Shown here: one piece after another, positions 10,401 through 25,400 of the stretch
How the letters are laid out: every line of letters begins with the position of its first letter
Numbering within the stretch: the stretch's first letter is position 1
From: Lycocorax pyrrhopterus obiensis
Taxonomy: Eukaryota > Chordata > Aves > Passeriformes > Paradisaeidae
DNA: 64,000 nt
Assembly: GCA_014706295.1 (NCBI GenBank)
Contig: JACSVZ010000001.1
Location: 117,208,763 to 117,272,762 of the forward strand
Direction of reading: 5' to 3'
Notes under the pieces: model-generated
The model's input: only the letters and a program-made list of their open reading frames with translations
The model's database searches: none
Told to the model about the DNA's origin: nothing
Program-made: the position numbers and the translations under genes

Positions 10401-13400
10401 ATTTTCAGCTTGAAAAATTTCTTTGTTTGGAAAAAAAACCCAACACCTTTTTTTCTTTTTTTTTTGTGTTTGTGAAGAGATGCTCTGTCACAGCATCTGT
10501 GAACTCGGTGTGGTTTTCTTTGACTTCAGTGGGATTTGAATCCTGTGCATTTCCAAGTTTGCCTAACCTGTCATAATCAGTGAACACTGCTGCTCTGAAG
10601 CCTCCTGCAAGGTGTCTCTTATTCAGATGGATTAATTATGAAAGGCTTCATAAAAGGAAGTCCTTATAGAAAGAGATCTGAAGGGGAGAAGAGAATCTTA
10701 AAAATGAAGGGAAAAAAGTGCTCTTTGATCATTTTGATAATACCATTTGTCATGCCTTGAAAATGACAATTTCATTCAACCACAATGAAACGTTGAAGTG
10801 TTCCAAATAGCATGGCCCCTACTTTTCCTTCTCATCCAAAAAATGTATATATATGCACATTCACACTAATATTCTTCCCTCTGCTCCAACAGAAGCACAG
10901 AAAAGTTACTGCTGGTGATAAAAACACAATGTCTGACCAAAGCTGAAAGAAAAAACCTAATGCTACCTGCATGGTTTTTGGAGACACCCCATATCTACCT
11001 GTGGGAGAAGTGGTTGAGTTGTTGGGATTTTGCACGCTCTCATGTCACTGACTCTCAGCAATCTCTGAGAATTGCTACATACTTGGTATATTATTGGGTA
11101 ACACACTATTAATTGTACTGCTTGACAGATGCGAAAGGAGGTTTCACACGTAACAATGTCATTTCTTTTTAAGTGCAGGTATAAGATTTGCTTCAGAAAA
11201 GCAAGGTGCTCTCTGGTTCAAGGATCAGAAAGCTGAAGCTTTCTGTCAGTGTAAATAAAGAGAATTTTCTGTTTTTATTGTCAGTGAGGAAATGCTTTCG
11301 CAGCGTATTTGAAGTACATACCTCAATGCAAGTGTGAGCATCGCAGAAATACAAATTTAACTAGCAGCAATTAGCTGCAGAATGTATCCAAATCCTGTTA
11401 AAGTCCATGAAAACACTCCCAGTGACCTTACCAGGGACTGGCTTGCTGTGCTTTTAACATCTTCAGCTGGAACCTTACATTGCCATTTTCATCCAGGTCC
11501 TGCCATTGGCGAAGGCGACTTTAACCGGTTGTTACCGCTGGGTGTAAAAACTTAATTTAATGATTTTTTAAATTCTTTTTTTTCCCCTTCCCGGGCAGGA
11601 TTTGTGTGGGCATCATTCCTGTGATACCCTGGGAATGGCAGACGTCGGGACCATCTGCTCCCCCGAGCGCAGCTGCGCGGTGATTGAAGACGACGGCCTC
11701 CACGCAGCCTTTACGGTGGCTCACGAAATTGGTATGCAGTGCCTTTTCTGTTCCCCTGCCAAGCCAAACACTCCCAACAGCTGCATTAGGAACCAAAATG
11801 CCCCGCAATTAATTCCAGATTTCCCCCGGCCCTGAGCCCCGCCTGGGGATTAGGGCTGTGTACATATGCACTTCAGGGTTAACTAATAAGGGATCAGAAG
11901 GCAGGGGAAGGCGCACAGTAGGTGTTTCCTCCCTGACAGTGGCCTTTCTAAGCAGCAGTTGAAGTGAAAATTCAAAGGCTGCTGCTACTGCCCAAAGATG
12001 TCAATGCATGGTCCTCCTGAGAAAGCTTTGGGCCCATCTGTTGTAATTTGCATGCGTTTATTTCTTGGAAAATAAGTCATATTTTTCAACTTGTTGCATG
12101 TGCTACTGTTAGGAAGATTTTTTTCCTTGTATTACCTGCAGAGAAAAGCTGTTGTGGCAAAAAACCAACATAATTCTAATATCTTTGTGAGTGTATGGAA
12201 ATTCCACCTTTATGAATCCTATAGTAAGTGAAATAGTATTTAGGTGATGAAGGTTTGGTCAAAAAACCTGTTCAGCTTTGTTTCAGTTTCTACCTCAGTG
12301 GACAGCAATTAAATTAGGAGCCTTGCATGTATCCTTCACAAGGGTTTAAGATAGAATTAGTGACAGAAGAAAGTTTGTGTTCTTGGATATTACATCTGTC
12401 ATGACATATCCCTTCAGAGAGATTGCTGCCATCTTGATCATGTATAAGTTGCTAATGTTTTGTGAATTGTGTTCACTGGAAATACATTTGCTATAAGGGC
12501 TATTCACTTTGGGGAGTGAACAGCAATTTAAAAGTGGAGAATTTTCTTTTTTTCTTTTTTTTTTTTTTAATATTCTTGGAAGGAAATAACAAGGAAAGGA
12601 GAACTTTCACAGAGAGCCAGCTGCTGAATTGCCTTATACCTCGTGCCAAACCAAAGTAAAGTTTGCTTTGGGAGTATCTTTGCAGTGGTTCCATTTTCAA
12701 GGAGCTTGCAGGTAGAGGCTGAGATCTGAGTGCCTTATACATATGGCTCAGGAAACAGAGGTCACCAAGGATGGAAAATGACCTGACTGTTCAGTGACAA
12801 GTGATCCTAACCCTGCTCCCCTTACAGCTCTGCAGCGGAGTTACATCAGTAGTGGCTGGAGAAGGGATTGGGCGTTGCATGGAAACATGAAATACTGTGT
12901 CAAGATGAGCCCCCAAAGCAGCAGTTTTATTTTAGTAAGCAATAATATCAAAGCAAAAGAGAAAGTCCTCTGGAGTCACTAATTCAGTGCATTTGGAGAT
13001 AGCTACAGCAGTGCAGAAAGACAGATTCACATGGGATGTGGATGCTGTGAACGAACCATCACAAACCTGGGATGTGTTAGATGGCAAACTTAGCCTGTCA
13101 TTCAGAGCCAGAGTGCTGGGAGCACTGCTTGTGTCCCCTTGCACCCAGAAGTGGTGCCTCTCCTGAGGGTCAGTGGGCAGGGTTGGGTGAGGAGCCTTCT
13201 TGTGGTGCCAGCGCTGATGGATCTGGTGTGTGAAGAAGAGAACAATGTCTTTCCTGCCATTTTATCAGCAATAAATACATTTTTAGGTAGATTAAAAATG
13301 AAAGAACACAGGTCAGTAAAGACAGGGATGAGCAGCTAACATTCACATTGTTACCTTGAATTCCACACAGAGAAAATACAAGTAAAAGTGAATTATTTTT

Positions 13401-16400
13401 AGTGATCTAGAAGCACATTTTGGAGAAAGGCCATTTTCATACCTAGGCATTTACAGGAATCTCTAAAAAACTATAATTTTCAATGTAAAAAATGCATGAA
13501 TTGAAATGAATAAATAAGAACCCTAATGGACATAAAACCTCTACTTTGAGGCTGTTTAAAATAACATCCTTTTTTTCCTCCTCACCATAAGTTTTTAAGA
13601 AAGGAGGGGTGTCAGGTCACAGAATGATCTTTGTGTGTGTGGCCTGAAGTAGGAGAAGCTGAGAAGAAAACACAGCTAAAATTGCTTGAGTACTTAAATC
13701 AAAGGTCAAAAAAGGATGAAAAATAAAAGTGTGGCATGGATACCCTTTAGTTAAGCACTTTGGGGAAAACCTTGCTTTGTTTTATTTGGAGACCAGATTT
13801 CTTCCTGCAATCCAGAAATCTCCAAGTTCCCCCTGTCCTGTGGGCAGGGTGTAGCTGTAATTTTACAGTGGCTCAGTTCCTCAGTCAGAGGGGATGCTCT
13901 GAGCCCGAGATGTTCTTTTCTGTCAGTAGGAAGGTCAAGGTGAGCCACTGAGTGAAGGAGAGTCACTCTCAGCAGTTTTTGTGCATGGGGAGCAGATGCA
14001 GCATCAATAACATGGACTTGATCCTCAGAGTGTCCTCACTGTGACTTCCAGGGGGATGTGAACGCTCTTGTTTCCCCTGTGAAGGATCCAAGAGCGTTTT
14101 CCAGGCTCAGGTTCTTTCTCTGGAAGGCAACCAAAGTAAATTGAACTGCAGCTCAACCCGACAGGAGGATGGATGCACAGCCCAGGGGCTCAGGTTGGAC
14201 TGGTGCACAGGAAGCCAAAAAGCAGCTTGCTGCAGAACAAACCTGCTGCTTCTGTTGCCAGGGTTTGTGCCACATCACGCGTGAGATATTTGTTTCATTT
14301 CTTTCAGATAAAATAGATGGATTTTGACCAGTGGCTTTTGAGGGGGAGAGAATGAATGAGCAGCAACAGGCAAAACCTCCACAGGCCTGTAAAGGAGAGC
14401 ACAGGAAGGAATAGATGCAGCCAAATTCTTGGTACAACTGATTAGCTGGCAATAAGAGGTGGAGATCTTTATATGAAGTTTGATAAGGTAGGACCTGAAT
14501 CTTGTCCTACTTGTATGAAGGAAAATCAGTAGTACCTTGTCTCCAATGTCAAATGGGAAAAAAAAAAAGAGGATAATGCAACATAAAAACACCAGGAAGA
14601 AACCTTGTAACTTTGAATGTGATGATCCAGTTTCTCCTCAGAATACAGGGGGGCAGTGCTAATACCATAAATGCTATTTTGAAATCATAGCCTGCCAAGA
14701 CATCCAGCCACCAACAGTAAATCCATATCTGGTTATTTTCTAGTAGGGGACATGCTGCTGTCAGTTGGGACAGCAGCAGCAGCTTCATTTTCACAAAAAT
14801 AACCCCTGGGATTCTTGCCTGAAATCATCAGTTCATCACCATGTTGTGGCATATGGATGCCTTTTTTTACTCCTAGCAGCTCCTTCAGCTACACCTCCAC
14901 AGCTCTGCAGAGCTGTCTGAGCTGAGGCACAGAACGCAGCATTCTCCAGGCCTTTGTCATCAGCAGCCTGTTGTCTGTAAAAATGATGTTTCCTTGCTTC
15001 ATGCACTTCCCTGCCTCTTGGGGACATGTGGAGGAGAGCATTGAAGACCCTGAGATTGCTCATCATCTCAACAGTTATTTAATGTTTTTCATGGGGCAGC
15101 ACTGTATTGGTTCTCCATGTATCCCTTATTAAAATAACCATCAGGAAAGAAAAGCAGTGAGATTTTCACTCTGATACTCTGGACTTTTGGGTTGGGCATT
15201 TGTTGCTTTGACAGTGCTGAATTATAAAGTGAAGATAAGCATGATCCAGCATCAGCAACAGGCACAGTCAATCAGTTGGAATTACATTTAACATATTTTG
15301 TGATGGGATATATCCATGTTTAGCAGCCTGGTGCTGTGTTTTGAGGTACAGGCAAGGTCAGAAGTTTCTGCTGGAGTCCCACATCCTTCAGTAGACAGCC
15401 CACCACCCAGAACAGTTTGCCATCTACAAAAGCAAAATGAGAAGAGTTCAAGGGGATATAAATGGAGCTACTGCTTGTTTTATCAATAGGAAATTTCCCC
15501 AAATCACAAAGGGAATCCCAGGGAAAGCCAAGAATTAAACTTGAGTTTTGATCTAGAGTCTCTTGAGTTTTGGTCTAGTCCTTAAATACAAAAGCATCCT
15601 TCCTGCAGCCTTCAAGCAGGCAAAGCTCCAGTTCAGCTTAGTGGGAGTTACATGGGTCTAACAGCTTAAATCATATCCATCCTTGTTCTTTCCATCAATC
15701 TTGAGAAACTTACTTTTAAAAAAAGAGGCAGTACAGCCTTTTTTCTCAGTGATAATGTTCATTTGACCTTTTGCAGTGTTCCTACTCCTCTGTTACACAA
15801 ACACTCTGGCATGCAGTTACTCCTCTGTCCTCCTGAGTAATATGGTTTACTGATGTTCTTTCCAACTATTTTATTTTTAGGCTATAGCTTTAGCATTGCT
15901 ACGTGGAACTCGTTAAACCTTTGTTCATTAGTTTCCTTTTATCTTTCACATGTGACTTTTGGGGAGGGGGGACCAAAGGGTGGGATAAAAGCAGCCTTCA
16001 AATATGTTGAAAAAATCACTGCAAAAATTTGCATAATAAATCATTCCCCGTGTCCACCTGGGACAGCACAAGGGGTAATGGCCTGAAATTGCAGCAGGGA
16101 AGATTTGCTTTAAGCATTAGCCAAAATCATCTAAGCAGGACAGTTGAGGGCAGGACTGAAGTGCTTGGGGAGGCTCCGTTTCTGGAGGTTCACAGGAGCC
16201 AGCTGGCTGAAGCAGCTGTGGCTCAGGGGATGCTGATCCTACCCCAGGGCAGAGGGATGCACAGGATTCCTTTTCAAGGTCCCTGCTCAGCATCATTTTC
16301 TGTGGTTATGAGGAGTTATCACAACATCCTCCACAGCTGGGCTGTGTAATGCCTGAAACCAAGGAACTGCACAGAAACTAAAGCTAGAAAATCATGGAAT

Positions 16401-19400
16401 GGTTTGGATTGGAAGGGGCTTTTAAAATGATCCAGTCCCACCCCTGCCATGGGCAGAGGCACCTTCCACTGTCCCAGGTTGCTCCAAGCTGGTCTTGGAC
16501 ACTTCCAGGGATGGGGCAGCCACAGCTTCTCCATGCCAGGGCCTCACCACCCTCACAGCCAAGAATTTTCTTCACATATTAAGTAAGGAGTTTGATACCA
16601 AATCTTTTCCAGCATGGCATTATTCTGTGGCCTCTGTCACCACTGAGGACACAAGTGTCACAAGCTCCATCAGCAAAATGTGTTTGAGAGCATTATTTTC
16701 TGTAAAAAAAGGCATTTTAGAAGGGAGGTACCGCTCCTGGCATCTCTGCTCACGTGCTTCACTGAAATACGTCAGAATACCATGAAATCTGAGTGGATTG
16801 GAGCTATTTATCCAGAGCCTGAGCTGTGTTGGAGCTGCAGGCCACTGAGGAAGGAATACCATGTCTAACCTCACAGCAAACTCTGATTCTGACCTTTCTT
16901 CAGTAACAAATGAAACCGAGAACAACGTGTGTGACACTTAAAGGAGTCTTTCTTTTGATGTTCATAGAAGAGTCAGAAGATACTCCCACTCCTTGTTTTA
17001 CCACATGTGCTCATTTTGTGTACACTCAAAAGTAACTAAATACAGCAATCTCTTCTTCCCCATGTTCTGCTGAACATGCAGCCCTTTGATTTCAAGGCTG
17101 TCAAGATAAAGCAGATAAAGACAAACTTCAGACCTGACAGCTACAAATCTCCTGTAGCCTTTCATTTCAAGGGGGATACATTGCCAAGGGCACAGAGTCT
17201 CACAGCCACATGAAAAAAACAGTGGAGGTTGTCTTGAGTCTCATATTATGTTTCCGTCATGACAGATGAAGTTTAGGCAAATATCCAGGTAATCATAATT
17301 AGGCAGATTTGCTTTCTTAAAACAACAAAAAAACCCAGAGAGTACGCTCATCCAAGTCTTCTCTGCTGACATGCATCAGGAAAATTGCTTGATTTGTCCT
17401 CTTTGAACCTTTTTTCAAAGTTGTGTCTTAACTTCTGCTTGCGAAAGCTCTCAAATTAAGCCTTCATGAACATACCCCTTTTTATGAAGAGAAGAGATGG
17501 GCAGACAAAGCTAAGCCTTCACAAGAGCTGAAGGTGGGGCAGAAAATTAAGCTGATGCCTCAAAAAGTAAACATCAGCTGTCTAAAAGGTTGCTGGTTAA
17601 AATTTTGAGTAAAAATTCTTGGCTTCCCCAGCACTATTTTTATTAAGTTGTAATGTTATATAAAATATATCATCGTTCCACCTGCAGCAGACATGGTGCT
17701 TAAAGCAAACTGTAAAACTCTGTGTTTTGCCTAATATTTCACAGCAATCATTATCAAAAGATACGTTAAGGACATGGTTTAGTGGTGGATTGGCAGTGTC
17801 AGGTTTGTGGTTGTACCCAACGGTCTTTTCCAACCTAAGTGATCTCTGATTTTACGATCCTAAAAGAAGTTCAGTGCTCAGCCTGTGCCTCCAGCCTTCC
17901 AGACTGCAGGGTAGAGCAGGGATTGCTTTCCTCCTTGGCAGGTAGATAATACTGATCAATAATGTAGTTTTTGTGGGGAAGGTGCTTCTGGTACAGAGAG
18001 GAAGGCAGAATTGCCCAATAACAGGCAACAGGCAATACAATTTTTACATTCCTGCACTGTATACTCCCACAGAGTTCATTCATTTACCATGAGCTGCTGT
18101 GAATTACGTTCTTTCCAGGTTTCTCTGAGTTGAACAGGTGTGAAATAGGTTCACCCACCTCTTCATTAAAATGAACACTTCTCTTCTACATGCCCCATTA
18201 ATTAGTGCAGCAGATGCAGTGTGGACCTCCAAGGCCACATCTTTTTAATGATTTTTTTAAGTCTGTGTGGGCACAGCAGTCTGTGATTGCCTGGCCCACA
18301 CTGGCTGGGCAGAGTCTTGCCTGGGAATTGCCTGTCTGACAGGGGTGATGTGTCTGTGATCTCCCACAAGTCTGTTACAATGAGCCAGCTCAGCACAGGT
18401 TTGTTTTGTGTAAAGTCTGCAGCACTGGTGGGTGAATGTCTGACTGGGGCTTTTTTTTAAATGTCTGCTCCTGAGAAGAAGTTGCACTCCAGACTATTGT
18501 TTCATTGAGTCTGAAGAACTCTTTTAAGCCAGAAATATTAAAAACTGCCTCTGGGCTGGAGATTTAAAAGAGAGAGTGATTTTTTTTAATCCTTTTTCTT
18601 TCATGAGTGACTGATAGCGGTCAAAGAAAAGAAAAATGGAAGGAAAGCTCAATAATATAAAAAAGAGGAATGGCCAGCTTTATATTCTGTACTTTTTCTT
18701 TTTTTGTAAGCTTCTGTAATTCAAATCACTTCTGTTTTATAAAAACACCAGCTTTATTAATTGTTATTGCTTAGGTCCATCATGACTTCAGGAGGATTCC
18801 TGAGTGATACCAGCATGAATTTCTTAAGAAGGAGTCACATACTCACAGGAGTTAGAAAAACAGCCCATGCCAGGAGAAATGGTTTTATTTTGACAGAGTT
18901 CCCACATGCAATCTTTGTTTAGCAAGGGGAGAGCAGGAGGCTAATGCAGAAGGTCTGGGCTGGTGATTAGCCTGAGGAATGTTGAGCCAGGAGCTTCCTG
19001 AACCCTGATCCCATGAGAGCCACCGACCCACGGGGTAACCTGGGGCAAATCTCTTGACCTTCTTTTGCACCCCAGTTGTCCCAGCTGGAAATTAGGTGAA
19101 AGGCATGACCTCACTGGCAAACACATGCTTCTTTCCGAGCTGAGCTTCTCTGAGAAAACAAATTACAATGCCTGCAGCACTTTTTAGCCTGCTGTGTCAC
19201 CTTGCATGTGTCCTGTGGTCAGATGGAGTGCAAGAGCTGCTCTTTGACGTGCTGTTCAAGTTCTTGGCCATAAGCAGGGATTGGTGGCTTTTTTCCAGGA
19301 GACCCGCTCGGTTTGTGCTTTAGCAAAAGCTGGGGTTGGCTTGCTGTACGTTGTGGATATTTTCTGTTTTCTTGTTTCTTATGCTTGCAATACCAGTGAA

Positions 19401-22400
19401 AAATGAACGAGAGTAATTTTGCCTGCTGTTCACTCAGAGAAACTCTGCAGATAGTCTAGAACTGTGTATTACGAAAAACCAGAAATATCCAAACCTCAAG
19501 AAGTGTTTGGACAACACTCTCAGGCACAGGGTGGGATTCTTGGGGCTGTCCTGTGCAGGGCCAGGAGCTGGACTTGGATGATCCTTGTGAGTCCCTTCCA
19601 GCTTAGGATATCCTGTGGTTCTGGTTTGCTTCCCAGTGCTCCTGGGAATACCAGAGCTGCTTCACCACACATCCAGCACAGCTCTGGTGCACTCCTGCTT
19701 TCCCTGCAGGGCTCTTTTATGTCCTGATCCCCAGAGAGGATGAAAGTTTTAACTGACTTGTCATAATTGCTCTGGAGTATTCCCACCTTGTATTGGGGAT
19801 ATCCACCCCATTCCTGCAAGGTACAGGGATCATTTTTGAACACATTGCAGATATTGTTTCCTGTTGGGCTGTAGCAGGTGTTGGCCTTCAGCAGGGAAAG
19901 CTGTGAGGGGAGGATGTCACTCCGTTTAGGTCGTTGGTCTTTTTGGAGTTTGAGATGAATTTACAAGCAGGCCACCTCCTCCTTGGCTACAAGAGGGCAA
20001 ACTCTGCCTCCTCTCCATCTGTTTCCTTCACCATTTCATGCATTCCTACAGCATAACTTAACTAAACACCATCCTGCTGGTAAAATTATATTATGTCATT
20101 TTCACTCAGTGGGAACTGTCAGCACCAGTAAGATGCTTCATTAAGTAGAAAACAGCAGATGATCTATGAACCCATTCTCAATCAGTCATCATTTCACACA
20201 GCTGCTGGGAGCCTTTTCTTTCTCTTCAATAGCCTGGTTTGACGTTCAGAGTCATACAAAATGGGGTGGGGCTAAAATTGCCATTGTTTTTAAAAGCCTT
20301 CTTCATAAGATTTGTATTCCTCGAGTCTTTGCTTCTGTCCAGAGCTTTCTCCAGGGCTCTGCTTCCACACAGGGTCACTTGAAGGATCAGCCTTTCCACT
20401 TTGGAAGGGAAGCACCCCACCAGAAAATGCCAGAAACCACCCTAATACCATGTAATAACACCAGCATGGTCATGCACAGGAGGGGTGGTGGGAAGAGACT
20501 TCTTGAAATAGGAAGAAAGTGTCCCATCCTTGATTTTTGGATGCAAAAGGATGAAGGGCACAGGTGTTGAAGGACTTGGCTGTTCTCACTTCTGTGCTAA
20601 AAAGAGCAAAACTTAGCCAGGCAGTACTTAGAGATTACACAGCCCTGTGATATTTTGAATTTTGATTCTTTTTAATGAAATGCAAAACCAGATTTCAGCG
20701 TCATTGGGAGTTTGTCATATGCTTTAATCACTTCTAAGTCTGGTCAGAGTGCCTTAAAAGGCAAAGTTAGGACAGGGAGAAATTTAGGTTGTGGTAAGAA
20801 TTAGGAATTTTAGCTCCATAAAATCCTTTGAGAGTTGCATTCACGGTGTTTGTAAGCATGCATAAAAAGTTAACTGGCAAATCAGTATGGAGAGCTAAAA
20901 TCCATATATTTAATGCTATTATCCTCACTAACATCACTGGTGGCTAATTTAGAAGCTCAAATACTGACAATCAGAATTATGTATTTTGGAAATTATATGC
21001 TACTTACTGCTTCCTTGTCATGATGGTTTTTTAAAACTATTTCTGAAAATTTTAAACATAACAAGGGAGATTCACAAATACTTTGGGAAGCTTCTCCTCC
21101 AAAAGGCTGAAGTCTGCCAAGTAAGTGACTTAGTTCTCGTCATGCACTGGAACAATGGCCTGATTTAATATGACAAAGTAGACGCTGCTAATGAGGTGTG
21201 TCCTCAGCTCACCCCATTTATCACTGTGAAGCATACAAGTTATGCTGCTCTCTCATTAAAGGTGAATTCAGTAGCCTGACACTTTCCAGGAGATGACCCT
21301 GTTTCAGATTCCTCTGCTTTTGCCAAAGTATTTGGGATGAAATGTTCTGTGCTGAACAGTGGCTTGAGAAGCATTTAATTTTATTTATTTACTCTGAACT
21401 TCTCCACAGAGGCTGGCCAGCCTTTTTCTGAGGAGGGAGACTAAATTGCAACAGTGTTATGAAGAAATCCTCAGTCTCTCTGCTCAAAGCGAACAGCTTG
21501 AAATTTGCCTGCAAGCTTCCTCATATCCAAAGGATATTTTATTATTTGGCTCTATGAGGAGAAAAAAGAAAGATGTCATAGGTAGGAGAGAAACTCAAGA
21601 GCTGCCCAATTGCAGAAGCATTAACAGGCCTGTGAATATGTGCACTGTGTTAAGTGTTTAATTGTGCACTGACATGGGATGTCCTTCACATAAAATGGAC
21701 AGTTCTGAGGGGCAAAGGACAGTTATGCAAGAAGGGATTTGTGTAGAGAGCAAAACTGCATCTTAGATGGGTGAAGTGCTGCAGAGTGGTACCAGAGGCT
21801 GTGGCAAACTGGGATTCTGCCCTAAAAGACTGAAAGCTTCATGCCACAGAGTTCTGGGTAGTTCTGAATGGTGCTATAAAATGCTGAGCACTCTGAAAAA
21901 TTACATCCTCGAGTTTCTGGTGTGCACCCAACTATCATTCATATCCCACACTGAACCAGTGCTGAGTGCCATGGGATGCTACTCAGCCAAACTCTTTGGA
22001 TCAATGCTCCAGCTTTTTTTATTCACCCAGAACTGTTCAGTACCAAGGCAGTGACTTAGAAATGAAACTCCTTTTCCACTGGGAGACCCTCATTGCCTTA
22101 TTTCACAAACATTCTGCAGTGAGGTAATTTCTGCAACTGCGAGCAGTCTTGGATCAGTAAATACAATGTAAATACAATGTATTAAATCCTCAGCCCACTT
22201 CCAGCGAATTTGCTCTGTAGGTTAGAAGTGATTCACTGATTATTTGGTTACTCTGTCAGAGGAATCCATCAGTTTGAAATAACAGTCTTAGCAGTGAATT
22301 GTTTTGCTCAACACCAGCATTTGTCTGAAATGAAACAAAGCTGTTGTCATCTCTTCAGAGCAAGTCTTTATGCGGTGCTGTATCAGATTGAAGCTTGACA

Positions 22401-25400
22401 TGTACCTCCTGATAGTCAGCTGTGTCTGAGTGCAGCAGAAAAACAGCATTATCTGGCCTTACATAGAAAGTATTGACAAAGAAAAATGGTTTTACCTGCC
22501 TGAAAAAAAAAAAAAGTCCAAACCTTGCAGAATGTGTTCCTTTCAGGGCACCAGGCTTTTTTTCTGCAGTGGCTTTGATGGGTGATCTTGTCCTTATTTT
22601 TAAAGCACTCTTGGTTTAGCCCTGCATATCTTACTAATCAACTGCTGGCTTAGGTTGGACATTTTGAGTGTTAAGTTCAGGCTTGAGCTCTCTGCAGCTT
22701 TATTCCCGTTCGTTCTTTTACCATTTGTTTAGTTGCATCATAAATGCTTTTATTTTTATCTCTTTAAAAAGTCGTAGCACCTTTCTAGACAGTTGCAGAA
22801 CATCTTCACAAAGTTTTTCTTGCTGAAGATGATTTGGAAAAACAGTAAGAAGTCAACTGTTAATAAATATAAATGGGTACAGTTCCCTTCCCTCCCATGA
22901 CTGTGAGCTCCAGATGGTCAACTCTGGAGAGTCATATAATGTTATCTGTTCACTTCATTTCCACAGGGCACTTGCTGGGGCTTTCCCATGATGACTCCAA
23001 GTTCTGTGAGGAGAACTTTGGCTCCATGGAAGACAAGCGCCTGATGTCCTCCATTCTGACCAGCATTGATGCTTCAAAACCCTGGTCCAAGTGCACTTCA
23101 GCAACTATCACGGAATTCTTTGATGATGGCCATGGTATGTGTTATCACTCCCTGTGTCAGCTACATGGTACTTTTTACAGTGAATCTATATTTTTTAATA
23201 AGAACATTTAATGGCAGCTTATTTGCTAAATATGACATTTACCCCTTGGGGAATAAGTACAAAAATTTTGTTTTCCAAAAGTGGAAATAAAAAAGCATAG
23301 TCTTCACTCTTTAATGAATTTTAAAGTCTTCACTGTGCTCCCAAAGCAACTGCAGTTATTAAACAAACCACTCAGATTCCAAAATGCTGAGATAAAAATG
23401 ACGTAATTGAGTGAATGGATCAAGTTGTTACGGTAACCAAAATGCTTATGGATGAAAAGTACGGTGCGTCTGCTGAATGTAAAGGCTTGCTTTTAAATAT
23501 TTTGTCGGCTGATTTCAGTGCTCTCTGAAACATTTTTCTGTGAATGACTTAATTTCTTCTCTCAATTTTATTAGATCCATTAATCTGTACTATCCTGTTT
23601 TATGGTCCATACTGCTCTGGCATTGATTTAATATTACCAAATTAGTTTCCACAAATGAAGAGAGCTTTCCGTTTTGAGTTCCTGAGGTAACTCTCCCACC
23701 ATCCATGAATGACCTCTCAGAGAGTGTAAGGAACTCTGAGCTGTTTTCTCCTCAGTTCGTGAGTTGTTATCACTCAGGTGTGTAGTCTGCAAGAGTTATT
23801 GATATGATGAAATTATTCATAGAAAATTTGAACCCCTCATCATACAGGTCCATAGTCCTCTGGGAATTAATTTTATTACTGACGTTATTGGTGTGATTCC
23901 AAATACATAGTGTTTAGGGAATCTCTTTTCTTGATGGATCAGCCCTTCAGAGACCTTTTTTAAGTAACACTCCTCTTTTCTGTAGAAATTCATAATTTTC
24001 CAGCTATTTATTTTAAATCACAGATCTCTCCTAACAGAACACAAACGCCATCCATGAAGCAGAAATGGAAGTCCTTGATTTGACTTCAGATGGTTTGGAG
24101 ACTTGATTTGACAATCGATAGCCTCAGCAGCACTGGGTGCACGAGTGATGCTGAATGACACCATAAACTCATTTTTCTCAGTAGGGAAACACCTGACAGC
24201 TGAGTGCACTGCAGACACCAGCATTACATGAAGTCAGCTGCATAAATCCCAACAGAAATGTCTCGTCCAAGGTCAGCCAGGGGGCTGGGGAGGATCAAGG
24301 TGCTGATTCCCTGCCTCCTGGGGCCTGCTCTGAGAACAATAAACAGCTCTGTCATGATATCACCGTTTGTTTTACACTCACGAGATGACCCCAGACAACA
24401 GTTTGACATTTAGGAAGAAAAGGCTCGGTTCATGTCCAGAGGAGAGTGACATTTATATCCATCTGCTTTTAGCAAAGCCTTTCCAAAGGTACTAATTGCC
24501 TTTATTGTCATGCCAACCACCAGGCTGTGGGATGGTTGCTTGGGACTGACTCTGTTCAGTCCCAGTGCTCTGTGCAACCTGGAACAAGGACTGTTTGTAT
24601 TTTAATTAATTTATATCCTGCTTATCTGCTTCCTGCACAGATCTTGTTCTGCCTTTTTCTTTTCCCCTCCAAGATATATTACACATAGCATTGAGAGAGA
24701 TAATGAGATGGCTTAATTAGCACTGTCATCAGCCAACAATGTTGCTCTATTCCAGGGCACAAAGATGTTCTTTGGTGCCCAGGACAAAAAAAATGGGAAT
24801 AGCAGTACGTACATGCTCTGGATGTTGAAATGTAATGCAGTGAATGGAAGCCCTGCCTGCCCTCCCAGCCAGGGGCCCACTCTGTCCTTTCTGACCATGA
24901 CAAGCAGGAGGCTGGACCAGCTGGTGCTAAAAACACCTCACTTCATTGCAACCTGTCCAAACACAGACACTCTACAGCCTACCCCTATAAATACGGGTTT
25001 TTTTCCCGTGGGAAATCCTTAGGGGCCTTCCCTGTCTTCAGTTTTGAATTTATCGTGTGAGATCAGCTGGAGCACCTGGCTTTGTAGAAATTAGACACCT
25101 TTCCTCAGTTAAGGAGAAGTTTGGATCTCCTTCCCCTGTGTTCTGGAGGGTCAAAAATGCTGTATTTGCTGTGCAAGCTTGTGAAACCTGTTTGTTATTC
25201 ACACGTGAATGGGTTTTAACTGAAATGATTGACAGATGAGTATATGCAACGATGAGGCTTTTCTTTCTTTTTTCTCTAAATTTTTATTTCCAGCCAAAAT
25301 GAAGTGTTAATATGATGTTTTAAAATACTGAATAACAGCACTACTTGGGAGTTTGATAAACTTCAGTGTAGGTACAAGAGCAGTGTATAAACTAAACATT

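Larger units (their letters stand above)
1457..11598 (+). other. ADAMTS5: ADAMTS5 intron 1 (10.1 kb)
   Basis: This is a phase-0 intron from gtaggc to an acceptor ending ccgggcag. It contains one CR1 LINE fragment (9507-9845), a short (CAT)n at 4083-4098, a CpG-retaining block at about 3537-3772, a homeodomain-motif-rich stretch at about 7540-7640, and a splice-flanked open segment at 4630-4785 (described separately). No other gene is supported; the small ORFs have no recognisable domain. Confidence 0.85.
11732..22966 (+). other. ADAMTS5: ADAMTS5 intron 2 (11.2 kb)
   Basis: This phase-1 intron runs from gtatgc to an acceptor ending ttccacag and splits the HExxH motif. It contains three CR1 fragments (about 16389-16580 minus, 17757-17862 plus, 19490-19625 plus), a T-run at 12555-12568, a duplicated aaatacaatgt unit near 22160, and otherwise AT-rich unique sequence. 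I see no supported gene or RNA. Confidence 0.85.
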